Made by a program: the position numbers and the translations under genes. DNA of 64,000 nt from Tieghemostelium lacteum (Eukaryota > Evosea > Eumycetozoa > Dictyosteliales > Raperosteliaceae): positions 806,001 through 870,000 of the forward strand of contig LODT01000006.1 in NCBI GenBank assembly GCA_001606155.1. Reading direction: 5' to 3'. Of the stretch, positions 23,466 through 35,600 are shown in pieces; positions within the stretch are counted from its first letter, which is position 1, and every line of letters starts with the position of its first letter. The notes under the pieces were generated by a model. The model was given only the letters and a program-made list of their open reading frames with translations. It was not told where the DNA came from and made no database searches.

Positions 23466-24545
23466 ATGTTAAAAATATCACAACATATAACAAAGGTTTT
23501 ACAACCTAATAAACTATTTAGTGTCAATTTTGCACCAACAAGTGGAGTATTGGCATTACATGCTAAAAGCTATAAATATAATATAATATCTAATAACCAA
23601 AAACAACAAACTCAAAATCTATCCCAAAGTTCAAAATCAAAGAATTTCAATATTATTAATAACACTTCTAGTAATAATATATTTTTGAGAGAATCTAAAT
23701 CTCTAGGTGTTAGATTTAACTCAACATTAAATAGAAATACAACTAGAAACAACACTACTACCACCACCAATAATGAAGATGCTAAAATAACTAGTTATAC
23801 AAGAGGAGGAGATAAGATTGATGAGATATTAAAAAGTAATATTGGTTTAAAAAATCATTTATCTAACGTCTATAAATACGCTGGATTGTCATTTGTAGGT
23901 GCTCTAGGTAGCAGTCTTTTGTTTTCTACAATGTCAATTGGAGCAGTACCAGCAGCATTAATTGGACTAATTGGATCATTTGCAAGTATTTGGACATTTA
24001 ATTCAGCACCTGTTACCTATCATAATGAAAATGTTAGATTTAGAAATTCACAAGTACCAGTTCTAACACCACAATATACACAACGTGCAATGATTGGTTT
24101 TACAATGCTACCACTATCCATAGGACTTTCAATGTCACCACTAGTTGGAATTGTACCAGCTGCAGTTTTTATGAAAGCTGCTGTAATTAGTGGTTTTGTA
24201 ACTTTAGGATCTAGTTACTATTCACTAAAAGTTAAACCAGAAACATTAGCACCATATCGTGGTATAGCATATGGATCACTATTTGGTCTAGTAGGTATCA
24301 GTCTAATAGGTGCTGCATCAACAATGATATGGGGACCAACCGCATTCAGTCAAACATTACATTCCATTGATATCTACTTTGGATTAGGTTTATTCACATT
24401 TTTAAATGCCATTGAAACACATCAAGCAGTAAATGACTTCAGAGACAATAAACCAGACCATTTATCCTCCTCAATGGGTATTTTCTTGAATACCATGAAC
24501 ATCTTTGTTCGTTTACTAGAAGTCTTGAAGAGTACAACTGAATAA
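23466..24545 (+). CDS. Bax inhibitor-1 family membrane protein, mitochondrial (GHITM-like)
   Basis: A single-exon gene of 359 residues. The first ~75 residues are basic with Ser, Asn and Thr and no early acidic residues, which suggests a mitochondrial presequence. From about residue 130 on there are six or seven hydrophobic segments rich in Gly, Ala and Ser, for example 'FVGALGSSLLFS' and 'GLVGISLIGAAS'. The final segment before the C-terminus reads IDIYFGLGLFTFLNAIETHQ and is followed by a conserved-looking 'MNIFVRLLEVL'. This hydrophobic pattern and end motif fit the BI-1/TMBIM superfamily, and the presequence points to the GHITM/TMBIM5 inner-membrane branch. TMBIM5 is associated with cristae structure and cation exchange; whether that holds here is inferred. 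Confidence 0.78.
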   Translation: MLKISQHITKVLQPNKLFSVNFAPTSGVLALHAKSYKYNIISNNQKQQTQNLSQSSKSKNFNIINNTSSNNIFLRESKSLGVRFNSTLNRNTTRNNTTTTTNNEDAKITSYTRGGDKIDEILKSNIGLKNHLSNVYKYAGLSFVGALGSSLLFSTMSIGAVPAALIGLIGSFASIWTFNSAPVTYHNENVRFRNSQVPVLTPQYTQRAMIGFTMLPLSIGLSMSPLVGIVPAAVFMKAAVISGFVTLGSSYYSLKVKPETLAPYRGIAYGSLFGLVGISLIGAASTMIWGPTAFSQTLHSIDIYFGLGLFTFLNAIETHQAVNDFRDNKPDHLSSSMGIFLNTMNIFVRLLEVLKSTTE

Positions 24546-25112
24546 ATGCTTTCAAAAACCCCTAGGCCCAAACATATGTAAATAATAAAATTCTTTCAAC
24601 TTCAAACTAAATAGTTTTTAAATTAAATGCAATCAAATTTCTTGTGGGTTTCCCATTTACAAAAATATCCTGTTTAATTTAATCATCCCATAAAATTTTA
24701 ATTTAAAATTTGATTATTTCACAATCCCACAACACATTTAAAAAGGTTAGCTAATATTAAAGATATCTCTGATATATTTAAACTCATCCAAAGAATTGTC
24801 GCAAACACTAATTTTAGTGCATAGATTTATTCTTACTTTGATTTACAAATCGCAATTTTCTTTGGGTATAGGATAGATGGGAGAGCAAATATTGCTCGAC
24901 AGTGAAATACCATCACCAAAGTTCTTTATTAAATTTAAAAAAAACAACACTTGTAAAAAATTGTTAAATATAGAAATTGGTGGGTTGAATTAATTTGATT
25001 TAAAATAGCTTTTGATCAACAACACCCACCCCCATTTATTGACCTTTTAAAAAGGCTTCTTTTTTACACATGGAAATCAAAATTAGTCATAAACTAATTT
25101 TCTTAAACATAA
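24546..25112. other. Intergenic region with small hairpins
   Basis: A 567-base spacer between two plus-strand genes. A CCCATAA heptamer at 24688-24694 resembles the upstream element (DUSE) of Dictyostelium small RNA genes, but no clear RNA follows. Two short hairpins occur: CACTA/TAGTG near 24818-24831 and GAGCAA/TTGCTC at 24883-24897. It must also hold the promoter of the next gene. Confidence 0.35.
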
Positions 25113-26489
25113 ATGAATAGAAATAAATTAAATTATGATAGAAAAGACTCATTATTTTTTCTTTTAAAAGATAGTATCACATATCAAGAATCATTACAAA
25201 AACAAAGATTAGAAAAAGAATTAGAGCAATTTCAACAACAAGAAGAATTATTGAAAAGTGATAAATTCCAATTTAACAGTAGTCAAAATAATAGTTTTTT
25301 AAATGATAGTGATCATAATATACCAATTAGTGATAATGAAGTAGAGGATGATGATACTTCTCAAAATCAACTATTACTTGATGATCAACTAATTAATGGA
25401 AGTGGTGAAATTGATAGATATGACGATTTAAATTTGTATACTTACAATAATTTTAATAATAATAATAATAATATTAATAATAATAATAGTAATGAAATAG
25501 AAGAGCTTTATAATGATCCAAATTTAGATTTTGCAACTAATTCTGGAGATCAAGATAACCAATTAAATAAGGAAATTCAAGTTGGAAATGATGAGGATAA
25601 TAATAGGGGAAATAGAAAAAAAAATGTTCTAGTTAGTCAAATGGATAAGTTTGATCAACATGAATATGCTAATCAATTTAAAAAAATTAAAATATTTGTT
25701 GATGATGGATTAGAATTAGCCGGTGTGGAAGAAGAAGAAAAATATGATAATAGTGATTTTGATTTTCCAACTGATAATGGTAGTCCTCCTATTCCACAAA
25801 TTCCTGATTCTTTACCCCCTGGTTTTTATAATGGTAAAAATGAGGTCTATCAAGATGATAGTCATGCTAAATATGTAAATTATGAAAATGAAGTCAGGTT
25901 AATGCCTCCAAATAGAGAAGATCATATAGAACTAGTTGAATCTGTAGAAAATGAAAAGGATAAGTCTAGTTCACCTATTATCCCAAAAAAAGGATTTGTT
26001 TTACCAGTATCCTTTAAACTAAATGAGAATACATCACCATTAAAGGTATATGCTAGTCTACCCAATTTAACTCCAGGAAATCTATATCAATTAAAAAAAC
26101 ATAGTAACTCAATGTCAGAAACCTCAACATATTTGGACTTTAATAATGACCATATTGATTTTCAACAAGAAAAAAAATTAAACTGGACTAATGGTTTCAC
26201 ACCAAGTGTTGGAAAAAAAAATAGATCATCCACAACTATAACTCCACCTACTTCTATTGTTACTACTACTACTACTAATAATATTAAAAAAGTAATGATT
26301 GGTGCTGGTCAACAAAGAACTACAACTCATCAAGTTATACATGGATTATCTTTACAGGAAAAGAATGATTATAGTATGATGAATATGAACGGAAGAGAAA
26401 GAAGTAAGACTTTTGATATATCAACAACTCATTCTGTTTCTCCAAAACCAAAATCAAAATTATTATCAAGTTTAAAGAAAATTTTATAA
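25113..26489 (+). CDS. Asn-rich protein of unknown function
   Basis: An open frame of 458 residues with the codon use and low-complexity runs of its neighbours, so I take it as a real gene. I do not recognise a domain. Residues 1-50 form a Lys/Glu/Gln-rich helix likely to be a coiled coil (LQKQRLEKELEQFQQQEELL). The middle is acidic with an Asn run (about residues 110-130). There is a short proline patch, PPIPQIPDSLPPGFYNGKNE, and an acidic then Ser/Thr-rich second half. The C-terminus is basic (KPKSKLLSSLKKIL). There is no signal peptide or membrane segment. The proline patch could bind SH3 or WW domains, but this is only inference. Confidence 0.7.
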   Translation: MNRNKLNYDRKDSLFFLLKDSITYQESLQKQRLEKELEQFQQQEELLKSDKFQFNSSQNNSFLNDSDHNIPISDNEVEDDDTSQNQLLLDDQLINGSGEIDRYDDLNLYTYNNFNNNNNNINNNNSNEIEELYNDPNLDFATNSGDQDNQLNKEIQVGNDEDNNRGNRKKNVLVSQMDKFDQHEYANQFKKIKIFVDDGLELAGVEEEEKYDNSDFDFPTDNGSPPIPQIPDSLPPGFYNGKNEVYQDDSHAKYVNYENEVRLMPPNREDHIELVESVENEKDKSSSPIIPKKGFVLPVSFKLNENTSPLKVYASLPNLTPGNLYQLKKHSNSMSETSTYLDFNNDHIDFQQEKKLNWTNGFTPSVGKKNRSSTTITPPTSIVTTTTTNNIKKVMIGAGQQRTTTHQVIHGLSLQEKNDYSMMNMNGRERSKTFDISTTHSVSPKPKSKLLSSLKKIL

Positions 26490-26667
26490 ATGTGTATTAT
26501 GTAACATTTGAAGATATCTTCACCAATTTACAAAATAAATTTAATTATTTTTATTTATATTTTTTTTTACGAACGTTGTGTATTACAATTGTGGGGTGGT
26601 TTTTTTTTTAAATTTTATATTACCTCAAGCAAATGATTCATTACCAATAATAGTAAAGAAAGTGATA

Positions 26668-28209
26668 ATGAGCACTAATATATTTAAAGTAAAACTATTA
26701 TTTTTTATAATAGTAGTAATATTATTTTCTGGTATAACAACAAGTAACAGTACATATATAAATCAAAATTCACCATTACAGATACATTTATCATTGACAT
26801 CTCAACAGAATGAGATGACAATTACCTGGTTAACTAGGTCAAAAATACCACAAGCTACAGCTTATTACTATCAAGGACAATGTAGAGAGATTAAAGATGA
26901 AAGTTATGAATCTCTCATTAGCACCATACCAAATCTACAGATTAGCACTGGACATTCAAAGAGTTATTTTAGTTATGATGGTTATGTACATTCTGTAACC
27001 ATAGGTTCATTACAATTGGGTACTACTTATTGTTATTCTATAGGTGGTGAATTGCATAGAAATATTTCAATTATATCCTACACACCAAGTGCCACAACAT
27101 CAGGGTCTCAAGAGACTATACCTGTAGATTACTCCAATAGTTGGAGTAAATGGATTAGTTTTAAAACTGCAAATCCAAGAGGTGATCCTACTACATTTGC
27201 TGCAATTGCCGATTCTGGTACCTATGGAAATGTATTTGATGTAGTTAAACAAATTTCATTAGATCCTCAAGTTGACATGTTGATACATGCCGGTGATTTA
27301 TCTTACGGTAAAGTAGAAGATAAATGGGATCTATTTGGTGAGATTTTTGAAAAGGTAACATCAAAACTACCAATGATGGTAATACCTGGTAATTGGGATG
27401 TTAAAGAGGGTGCAATTAGCCCATTCCTTAATAGATATCCAATGCCATTACCCTACACTACACCAACTTCAATTTTAAATGTAAAGGATGGTACCACTCA
27501 AATTTACTATAATAGTTTTTATTCCTATCAGTATTCGTATTGTTATATCATAATGATGTCAGCTTATGACCCTTATGATAGTTCATCTAAACAATATCAT
27601 TGGTTAGAGAAAGAATTAATCGCAGCAAACAGACAAAGAGATTTGTATCCTTGGTTAATTGTATCAGTACACTCTCCAATGTACAGTTCATCTTCAGGTC
27701 ACAACGGTAGTGATCTAATTTTTAGAAATGAAATTGAACCTCTCTTTCAACGTTATCAAGTAAACCTAGTATTGTCAGGTCATGATCATGGCTATGAGAG
27801 AACCTATCAGGTATTTGACGGTGACATACTCTCCAATCACCAAAGTAACTATACAAGTACCATTGGTACCATACATATAGTAGTAGGTACTGGTGGTGCT
27901 GATACTGATCCATGGTTACCAAATGAATCATGGACAGCTCACAGAGAATCCACAAGTGGATACACTAAAATCACAGCACACAAACACACATTACAAATTA
28001 TCTACAATCGAATTAATGGTACTGTTGGTGATCAATTTATAATTAGAAATCTCTCCGATTCTTCATTTACCTCCTCCCATTCTTCCATTTTAATTTTATT
28101 TTTTATCTTATTGACTGTTGTATTTCCAATTTGCGCCTACAGTAGATTTCCTACAAGACTATTTTCTTTCTTCATGTCACCTGTTTATTTTGAAAAGTCA
28201 AATGTTTAA
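26668..28209 (+). CDS. Purple acid phosphatase-like metallophosphoesterase, membrane-anchored
   Basis: I start at the ATG at 26668, giving 513 residues. The open frame extends upstream but without an ATG, and this start is followed directly by a signal peptide (KVKLLFFIIVVILFSG). A fibronectin-like N-terminal domain precedes the catalytic fold, as in plant and animal PAPs. Metal motifs are ADSG (Asp182), GDLSY (Asp210), GNWD (residues 241-244), VSVH (His335) and GHDH (372-374). The third motif is normally GNH(E/D); here Trp243 replaces the His that helps the leaving group depart. All other ligands are present. A hydrophobic segment near the C-terminus (SILILFFILLTVVFPICAY) suggests anchoring. 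It is probably secreted or lysosomal, with activity uncertain. Confidence 0.88.
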   Translation: MSTNIFKVKLLFFIIVVILFSGITTSNSTYINQNSPLQIHLSLTSQQNEMTITWLTRSKIPQATAYYYQGQCREIKDESYESLISTIPNLQISTGHSKSYFSYDGYVHSVTIGSLQLGTTYCYSIGGELHRNISIISYTPSATTSGSQETIPVDYSNSWSKWISFKTANPRGDPTTFAAIADSGTYGNVFDVVKQISLDPQVDMLIHAGDLSYGKVEDKWDLFGEIFEKVTSKLPMMVIPGNWDVKEGAISPFLNRYPMPLPYTTPTSILNVKDGTTQIYYNSFYSYQYSYCYIIMMSAYDPYDSSSKQYHWLEKELIAANRQRDLYPWLIVSVHSPMYSSSSGHNGSDLIFRNEIEPLFQRYQVNLVLSGHDHGYERTYQVFDGDILSNHQSNYTSTIGTIHIVVGTGGADTDPWLPNESWTAHRESTSGYTKITAHKHTLQIIYNRINGTVGDQFIIRNLSDSSFTSSHSSILILFFILLTVVFPICAYSRFPTRLFSFFMSPVYFEKSNV

Positions 28210-28290
28210 AATAAAAATAAAATTATAATATTTCAAATATATAACAAATAGAGTATGTACAAATTTTGGTGGTTTATTATTATTATTATT

Positions 28291-29367
28291 TTAAGCTTGT
28301 TGAGGTAAATTTTGTTGTGGTAATTCCGATTGGGTAGAATCTCTAGAGGAATTTAATAAATTTTGTAATTGTGATAATTGGTATTCTTTGAACTTTAAGA
28401 GTAAAGAATATTCAAGAGATCTTTTAACAGCAATATTTTCAGCCCAATTCCCAATAAAGGGTAATTTATAATAAGTTTGATTACAATAAGTTTGACCAAT
28501 CTTTACTGACATGAATAATATAAAAACTATATAGCTACACCAAATGACTATACTAGCTACACCAGACCAAATAAATATAAATTGTAGAAGTAATACACCA
28601 CAACCTATCATAAATGATTGTAGTGCATGAAATTGTATAAATACATTTCTCTTTTCTTTAATGAGTATAAAGGTTGCTGCCAACCATGTGAAATAAGATA
28701 TTCTAGCAAACCATTTACTACTATTTATATTAATACTATTATCTGCCGCTGCTGATGATGATAAACTATCCAATATATCAATTGTAATTATACTACCATT
28801 TTCTTTTTCTACTTCTTTTTGTTGTTTCTTATTTAAATTTATATTATTTAATGGTAAAGTTGGAGTAGTTGCAATTGGAGTTGCTATTGAATTAATTTGT
28901 ACAGGTGATGAGGATAGAGATGATAAGGATGATCCTTCTGATAATAATTCATCATCATCTTCAAATTCAATTTCATCTTCATAGGAAGATGTTTTTTTAT
29001 GGTGGTGATGAGGATGATGATGTTGTTGATGATGATGATTGTGTGATGTTGATGTAATGGGTTGTTGTGGTGTTAATTCACTGCCACTACTATTATTGGT
29101 TTGTTTTGTAAATGTATTATTCATTAGAATAGATGGTGAACTACTTCTTATAGGATCATACACGGATTCAAGATTACTATAATCTAATTTTTGAGATGAT
29201 TTTAAAATAGGTGATCGATTTATGGTAGTTTTACTTCCAGATTTATTAATATTACCACTACTATTTAAATTATCTACAGTAAACAATGAATTATTAGAAA
29301 AAGATGATTTTACTGTAGATAAAGAAAATCCAGGTGATGAAATATCAACTATAGATGACGATTTCAT
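28291..29367 (-). CDS. DUF4870/Tic20-like multi-pass membrane protein
   Basis: A 358-residue protein. Residues 1-210 are low complexity, with Ser, Asn and a His-rich stretch near residue 115 and an acidic patch. The conserved part is at about residues 215-320 and has three or four hydrophobic helices. Its pattern, 'ISYFTWLAATFILIKEKR', then QFHALQSFMIG, then YKLPFIGNWAE, fits the DUF4870/Tic20 group of small membrane proteins. 'F(H)ALQ(S)' and the IG-x-WAE ending are the most telling pieces. The function of eukaryotic non-plastid members is unknown. A Ser- and Gln-rich tail follows. The gene is convergent with the phosphatase, with about 80 bases between stops. Confidence 0.75.
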   Translation of the reverse strand: MKSSSIVDISSPGFSLSTVKSSFSNNSLFTVDNLNSSGNINKSGSKTTINRSPILKSSQKLDYSNLESVYDPIRSSSPSILMNNTFTKQTNNSSGSELTPQQPITSTSHNHHHQQHHHPHHHHKKTSSYEDEIEFEDDDELLSEGSSLSSLSSSPVQINSIATPIATTPTLPLNNINLNKKQQKEVEKENGSIITIDILDSLSSSAAADNSININSSKWFARISYFTWLAATFILIKEKRNVFIQFHALQSFMIGCGVLLLQFIFIWSGVASIVIWCSYIVFILFMSVKIGQTYCNQTYYKLPFIGNWAENIAVKRSLEYSLLLKFKEYQLSQLQNLLNSSRDSTQSELPQQNLPQQA

Positions 29368-29696
29368 TTTTAATTAATATCATCAGATTGATGACAGAAA
29401 AAATTTAATTTAAAAAAAAATTTTTAAAAAGTTTATTTAAGGTGGTGGATTTTGATTTTTAATTTGTAAGGTTAAATTGACACCTTTAACCAAATTAAAA
29501 CTGACATTATAACTTTCTACATTTATTTTTTAATTAATTAATTTAATTTTACATCTTACTAAAAACTAAAACTTAACTTAAAATAAAGAGAAAAATCTAC
29601 AGACTATTTTTTTAATTTTTTTTTTAGTTTCTCTTTTTTTTACAAATCAAGCAAATATTTTGAAAGGCATCGATATAGTGTTTACTCAATAATAGC
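29368..29696. promoter_or_regulatory. Divergent promoter region
   Basis: A 329-base AT-rich spacer between the DUF4870-like gene (-) and PIKfyve (+). It holds both promoters, with long T runs close to the PIKfyve start codon. I recognise nothing else in it. Confidence 0.45.
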
Positions 29697-32600
29697 ATGG
29701 CTAAGTTTGAGTCACTTAGCGATAGCAATAAATCTAAAAATAATGATAATAGGTCATTTTTTTCAAAGATATTTAATACAGATGACTCACAAAAAGACTT
29801 TGGACCACTACCAGAGTTTGAATATGTTGAACAGGATAAAATAACTACTTCACATCAAAATACCTATGTGCAATCATATTATAATTACAATGATAAATCC
29901 TCATTTGCTAATAATAATAGCAGTAGTGGTAGTAGTAGTAGTCAACCGAAACCAATTCCTCAACAATCAATTAGAAACAGTAATAGCAATAATAATCTAT
30001 CTGTTATTGCAACAACAACAGCACAATCATCTTACTCTACAGATTCAATGCTGTCATCTAGTTTAGCTTCAAATTCCTCAGTTATAAGTAATAATAATAA
30101 TAATGAAAATGTAATTTCAAATAACAATCAAAACGATAACATTGAGGAATTAGATAAGAATTCTAATAATAACAACCCAAATCAACCACGTTTTATTGAT
30201 GTAGTTAAATCAAAATTTCAAAAGACACCACCAGTAATTGAGGATAAAGTAATGTATTCTAGTAATGCTAGATTTTGATAATCTGTATTAATTTTTAATA
30301 AATTTAGAAATTTTGGATGCCAGATAAATCATCACCACAGTGTTATGAATGTGGTTCATTATTTACAACATTCAAGAGAAGACATCATTGTAGATTATGT
30401 GGTCAGATATTTTGTTGGAAATGCTCAAATAACAGTCTAGCAGATCATAAAGGTGATAATATTAGAGTTTGTAATTTTTGTTATAAAAGATATACCTATG
30501 GTGAAGATTATAATCCTTCAACATCTAGTACCACTATTGGTCCTAATAATACAATGATTGGCCCAAATGGTCAAGTTTTAAATAATCAAAGTACAATGGT
30601 TTATAGTATACCCAGTAATTTAGCAGGTATGCTCTCTGGAATGAATAATAATTCTTATAATGCTAACAGCACTGTTTCACAACAGTTACAGCAACAACAA
30701 CATCAGTATCAGCAACAACTATTACAACAACAGCAACAACAGCAACAACAACAACAACAGCAGCAGTTACTTCAGCAACAACAATTACAAAATAATGGTC
30801 AACCAAGTACATCAATATCAACAACAGGTACACCTGGGTCTAATAGTATAACACCAACATCTAATGCTACCAATAACTTCTTAAATAAGGTAGTTTCAAT
30901 TACATCACCAATGTTTACAAAAGGTGGATTGGGACAATCTAATAATACCACTAGTATTAGTGGCCAATCACCAGGTTCAGTTCCATCAAACTCACTAATT
31001 GATGATACTCTATTGTATCTTAAAGATCAAGAAGGAAATTATGATCTATTGGAAGATGATAATTTATTAGATAGTGATGATGAAGAGGATGTAGAACAAA
31101 ATGATCAATCAACCTCATCATCTTCACTCCATATTACAAAATCAACAGAATTAGTACCACCATCTTCTACCTTACCACCTCTAAATCAAAATGATATTAA
31201 TAATGACAATAATAACAATAGCAATAACAATAATAATTTTACACCAATTAGTAAATTATCAGATTCAGGTGGTTCAAAACAAAATACTAAAAATAGACAA
31301 TATAGTATGCCTCAAAAAGGGTCAATAACATCCTATTCAATGTCATCATTACCAAGTACAATTAAATTGAATAGTAATAAATCACCTGGTGTAACTTCAA
31401 CTTCACCACCAAAATCAACTGATGATAGTTTAATACATACCTTTCCTAATAATAACAATACTAATAATAATAATAATAATGTTACAACAGAACAAATGTC
31501 AACATCACCAAAATCAACAACAACACCATCATTGGTATCATCAATGGGACCACAGACTAATACAAGTGGAGGACCACCAACATTAGCACAAATGCAAAAT
31601 ACAGCAGCTAATACCTCATTCTTTTCACCAATTAAAAATCGACAAGTGATAATAACGCCATCATCATTGTTTTTCAGTGATCCTAGTATTGTTTCATTGA
31701 AATCTCATCCAAAGACAACTAACAAGGGTAAATTCTTGGAAAAGTATTCATTACCCAGTAACAAGTTTTATGAAAGTAATCTATCAAATTTCACAGTAAA
31801 GTATCAGACACCAATTGATAAGGATCTAATATCAAATCAACCACAAATTGAGCCATACATTTACCACATTTCACAAATTGTTACTGAACAATTGGAGAGT
31901 AATTCTATTGATATGGCATGGAAATCAATAATAATGGATTTCACTAGAAAGTCGGTTGATCGTGTGAGAATAAATGTGAAGAAGGGTGATAGAATGTCAA
32001 CGAATGACTATATAAAAATTAAGAAAATTCCAGGTGGTCAGAGACAAGAGTGTCAATATATTGATGGTGTTGTACTCTCAAAGATTCTAACTCACAAAAA
32101 AATGAAGAATCGTTTTGTGAATCCAAAGATTTTACTTCTTAGTTGTTCTGTTGAATTTCAGAGAGTAGAAAACAAGTTTCTATTTTTTGATCAATTGCTC
32201 TTACAGGAAAAGGAATATCTTCGTATTTTGGTTTCCAAAATTGCCGAACATAAACCAGATTTGGTATTAGTTGAAAAAACAGTTTCACGTCATGCCCAAG
32301 AATTTCTATTAGATGCTGGAATCTCTTTGGCACTAAATGTTAAACCTAAAGTACTTGAAAGACTTGGTAGATGTCTTGGTGGTGAAATTTTACCAACATT
32401 AGATATTATTTATCCAAGTAATATTAATAATAATATATCATCACCACCATCATCATCGTCATCGCCATCACCAAATTTAAATAATTCATCTGGTAGTGTT
32501 GGTAATGGTAATGGTAATGGTAATAATACAGTACAAGTAGGTAAACAACAAAAGCCATTAGGATCAAATTTGGGTACATGTGGACAATTTAGAATACAAA

Positions 32601-35600
32601 CATTCACTGAGGTTGGTTTAAAAGAAGAAGGTCAAGTTGGAAAGAAATCATATATGTACTTTGAAAAATGTCCACAAGATCTTGGTGCTAATATAGTGTT
32701 ACGTGGTGAATCTTTACAAGTTTTGGCACAGATTAAAAAGATTTTGAAATTTGCAATCTATGCTATTAGAAATGCATATTTGGAATTAAAAATGATACAA
32801 AATTCCTCTTCCTTTTTCTATAAGGAAATTAGTAGTGGTAATGTTTCTTTAGGTGGTAAAGATTATCTATTGTCTTGTTCACCACAGATTAAATTCCAAA
32901 TACCCAAAACCTATCCATCATTTCCATGGAAATACAAGTACACCAGTCAACACATTCCAACTAAAAAGTCATTACTACAGAGTTTCTATCTACCTCAACC
33001 AGATAGTGGTCAACAACAATCAGTATTACAATCACAGAATGAAGATGAAATAATTGGTGTTGGTACCTCTGATTTATTACAAAAGAATTCTTCACCAAAG
33101 TTCACATTTCCTATCGAAAAACAGTCACTGTACGAACACCAATCTATTGTCTATACACATAGTATATTCTGTGGTCAAAATCAATGTATTCCATTTGAAT
33201 TGCATTCCATTGACTACTATACAGAGAATGATATAACCATTGGTGAATTTCTAATGAAATTTTGTTTTAGCTCACAAACTTGTACAACTAAAGAATGCAA
33301 TAGAGCACTACTCGAACATGAACGTACATTTATGAATAATAACTGTCGTGTCAATGTATGTGTACAACGTGCTCCTCCTAATAGTAATTCATCAGCAGCT
33401 CCAAAAACCCAAAATATCAATATCATCAATCTATGTAAACTATGTAAGAAATTTTCACCAGAAGCTCTAATGTCAAATGAGGCTTGGGAATATAGTTTTG
33501 GTAAATTCTTAGAAACATCATTCTATGGATTTCTACCTCTAACAACACAAGCTGATTGTAATCACTATCATGTTAAAGATCACATTCTATATTTTTATTA
33601 TCAAGATTTGGCTGCCATTTTCTCATTTGAGAATCTTCCTAGATTGGAAATGTCATTGCCTCCTATTAAATACCATCATGATGAAAAACTAAAATTAATA
33701 TCAAGAAAGAAGGAACTGGAACTTTTGAATGAATGTGCCAATCAAGTCTACTCTGCAATCTATGAAAAGTTTTTAGAGTTAGATGAAGAAAATCCAGGTC
33801 GTGTAAAGGAACTAATACCTTCTCTATTAGAAGAGAAACAGTTGGTTGTAAATAAGATTGGTAGTTATCTAATTGAAATTCCATCGGATAGACAACCAAT
33901 TTTAAATCTTTCAAAGACACTTTATGCTAATTTTATGACATGGAACTCACAGTTGACTGGTATTGCCAATAGTTCAAGTTATCAACGATCAAAAAGAAAT
34001 ATTCACTCTTCTTTTGATCCTGATCTTTTAAATACTAATAATAGTAATAGTAGCGGTGCTAGTAGTACCAATAATACTCCAACTTTAGAGAAAAGATCAA
34101 TGCTATCACCTACTCCTCCTCAACCTCCTATTATTAACACAACAGTCACAGATCCTCTATCAACAATAGATAATACTCAAAATAGTACATCTAGTTATAA
34201 TAATAGTAATAGTAGTTATAGTAGTGGTGGTGGAAGTCAATCCAATTTGAATAATGGTTCTACACAATCATTATCAGGTGTTACTGGTGGTAGTAATAGT
34301 ACTAATAATATGCTATTTGATAATCAACAAGTAATGGATTTCAGTTCACCATTGGTACAACAAAATCTTCAGTTATTGGAACAACAAAAAATTCAACAAC
34401 AAGAAAGAGAAAAAGAAAGAGAACGTGAACGAGAGAGGGAAAGAGAAAGAGAAAAGGAAAAACAAGCACAATTAAGAGAACAAAGAGAAAGGGAAAAAGA
34501 AAGAGAAAAACAAAACAAACCTTTAAAGATTATTGATACCATTGCTGGTATCGTTTCTTCCATTTCATCACAAAAGATACTTGGACCTACAATGCCATAT
34601 ATTCTTTTAGACAGCACTGATAAAGTATCTCTCTATGAAAATGAACCAAGTACCACTATTGCTTATACTCTTTCTTCACATGACTTTAAAATTACTCTAC
34701 AAGCTCTAATTGATGAGGAATTAAATACAAATCAAAATAGTAATCCAATTTTAAATAATCCAAATTCAAATAATCCAACAACTACAAATAATAATAGTAA
34801 TACAACAGTTGTTAATGAACAACAAAATACTCAACAAACTACTAGTAATAATCAACAACAATCTATATCACATTCATCATCCATATCAACTCAAAATACA
34901 GCCACTAATAATAATAATAATAATACAACACAAATTTCTAATCCATCAACTCCAAGTTCATCAGTTGGTGGATCACCATCCATAAGTTTAAATGTATCTG
35001 CAAATCATACACCAATAATAACTAGTAATAATAGTGAGGAAAAACCATCTTCAGAAGTTAAAGAAATTAAAAATGATGAAAATTCCTCATTCTTGAGACC
35101 AAGAAGTTCTACTGATTCTTCAAGAAAAAATAGACCATCACCAATGATAATGGATCTTAGAAATTCAATTTCACCAAGCTCCTCACCAATCATAACACCT
35201 CATACAACAACACCTGAAAAATCATCACCATCACTTTCATCATCTTCTCAATCATCACCACTATATAAATCATCCTCTTTAAATAATATTATTACACCTT
35301 TAACTCCAACTGATGCATTATCTGATAATAACGATACTCCATTAACAACCTCCTCATCTAATACACCAGTTCAATCAATAGATATTAATACACCAAATGA
35401 AGATAATAATAATAATAATAATAATAGTAATAATAATAATAATACAACAGTACCATTAAATAATAATAATGAAAAAAAAGAAGAAGAAACTGGATCTGAA
35501 ATTGGAGATGATTCTATTGATATGTATACAGAAAGAAATATAAGATTATCGCAATTGATGGTTAGTGACCAGAGAAAAGAAATTAGAAGTAGATTTAAAT

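Noticed and set aside
24883-24897. Hairpin GAGCAA-ATA-TTGCTC as an H/ACA or snRNA element
   Set aside because: Stem of six pairs with a three-base loop, without the surrounding boxes; too small to call.
26578-26667. Upstream extension of the phosphatase reading frame
   Set aside because: It has no ATG, and the ATG at 26668 directly precedes a good signal peptide.
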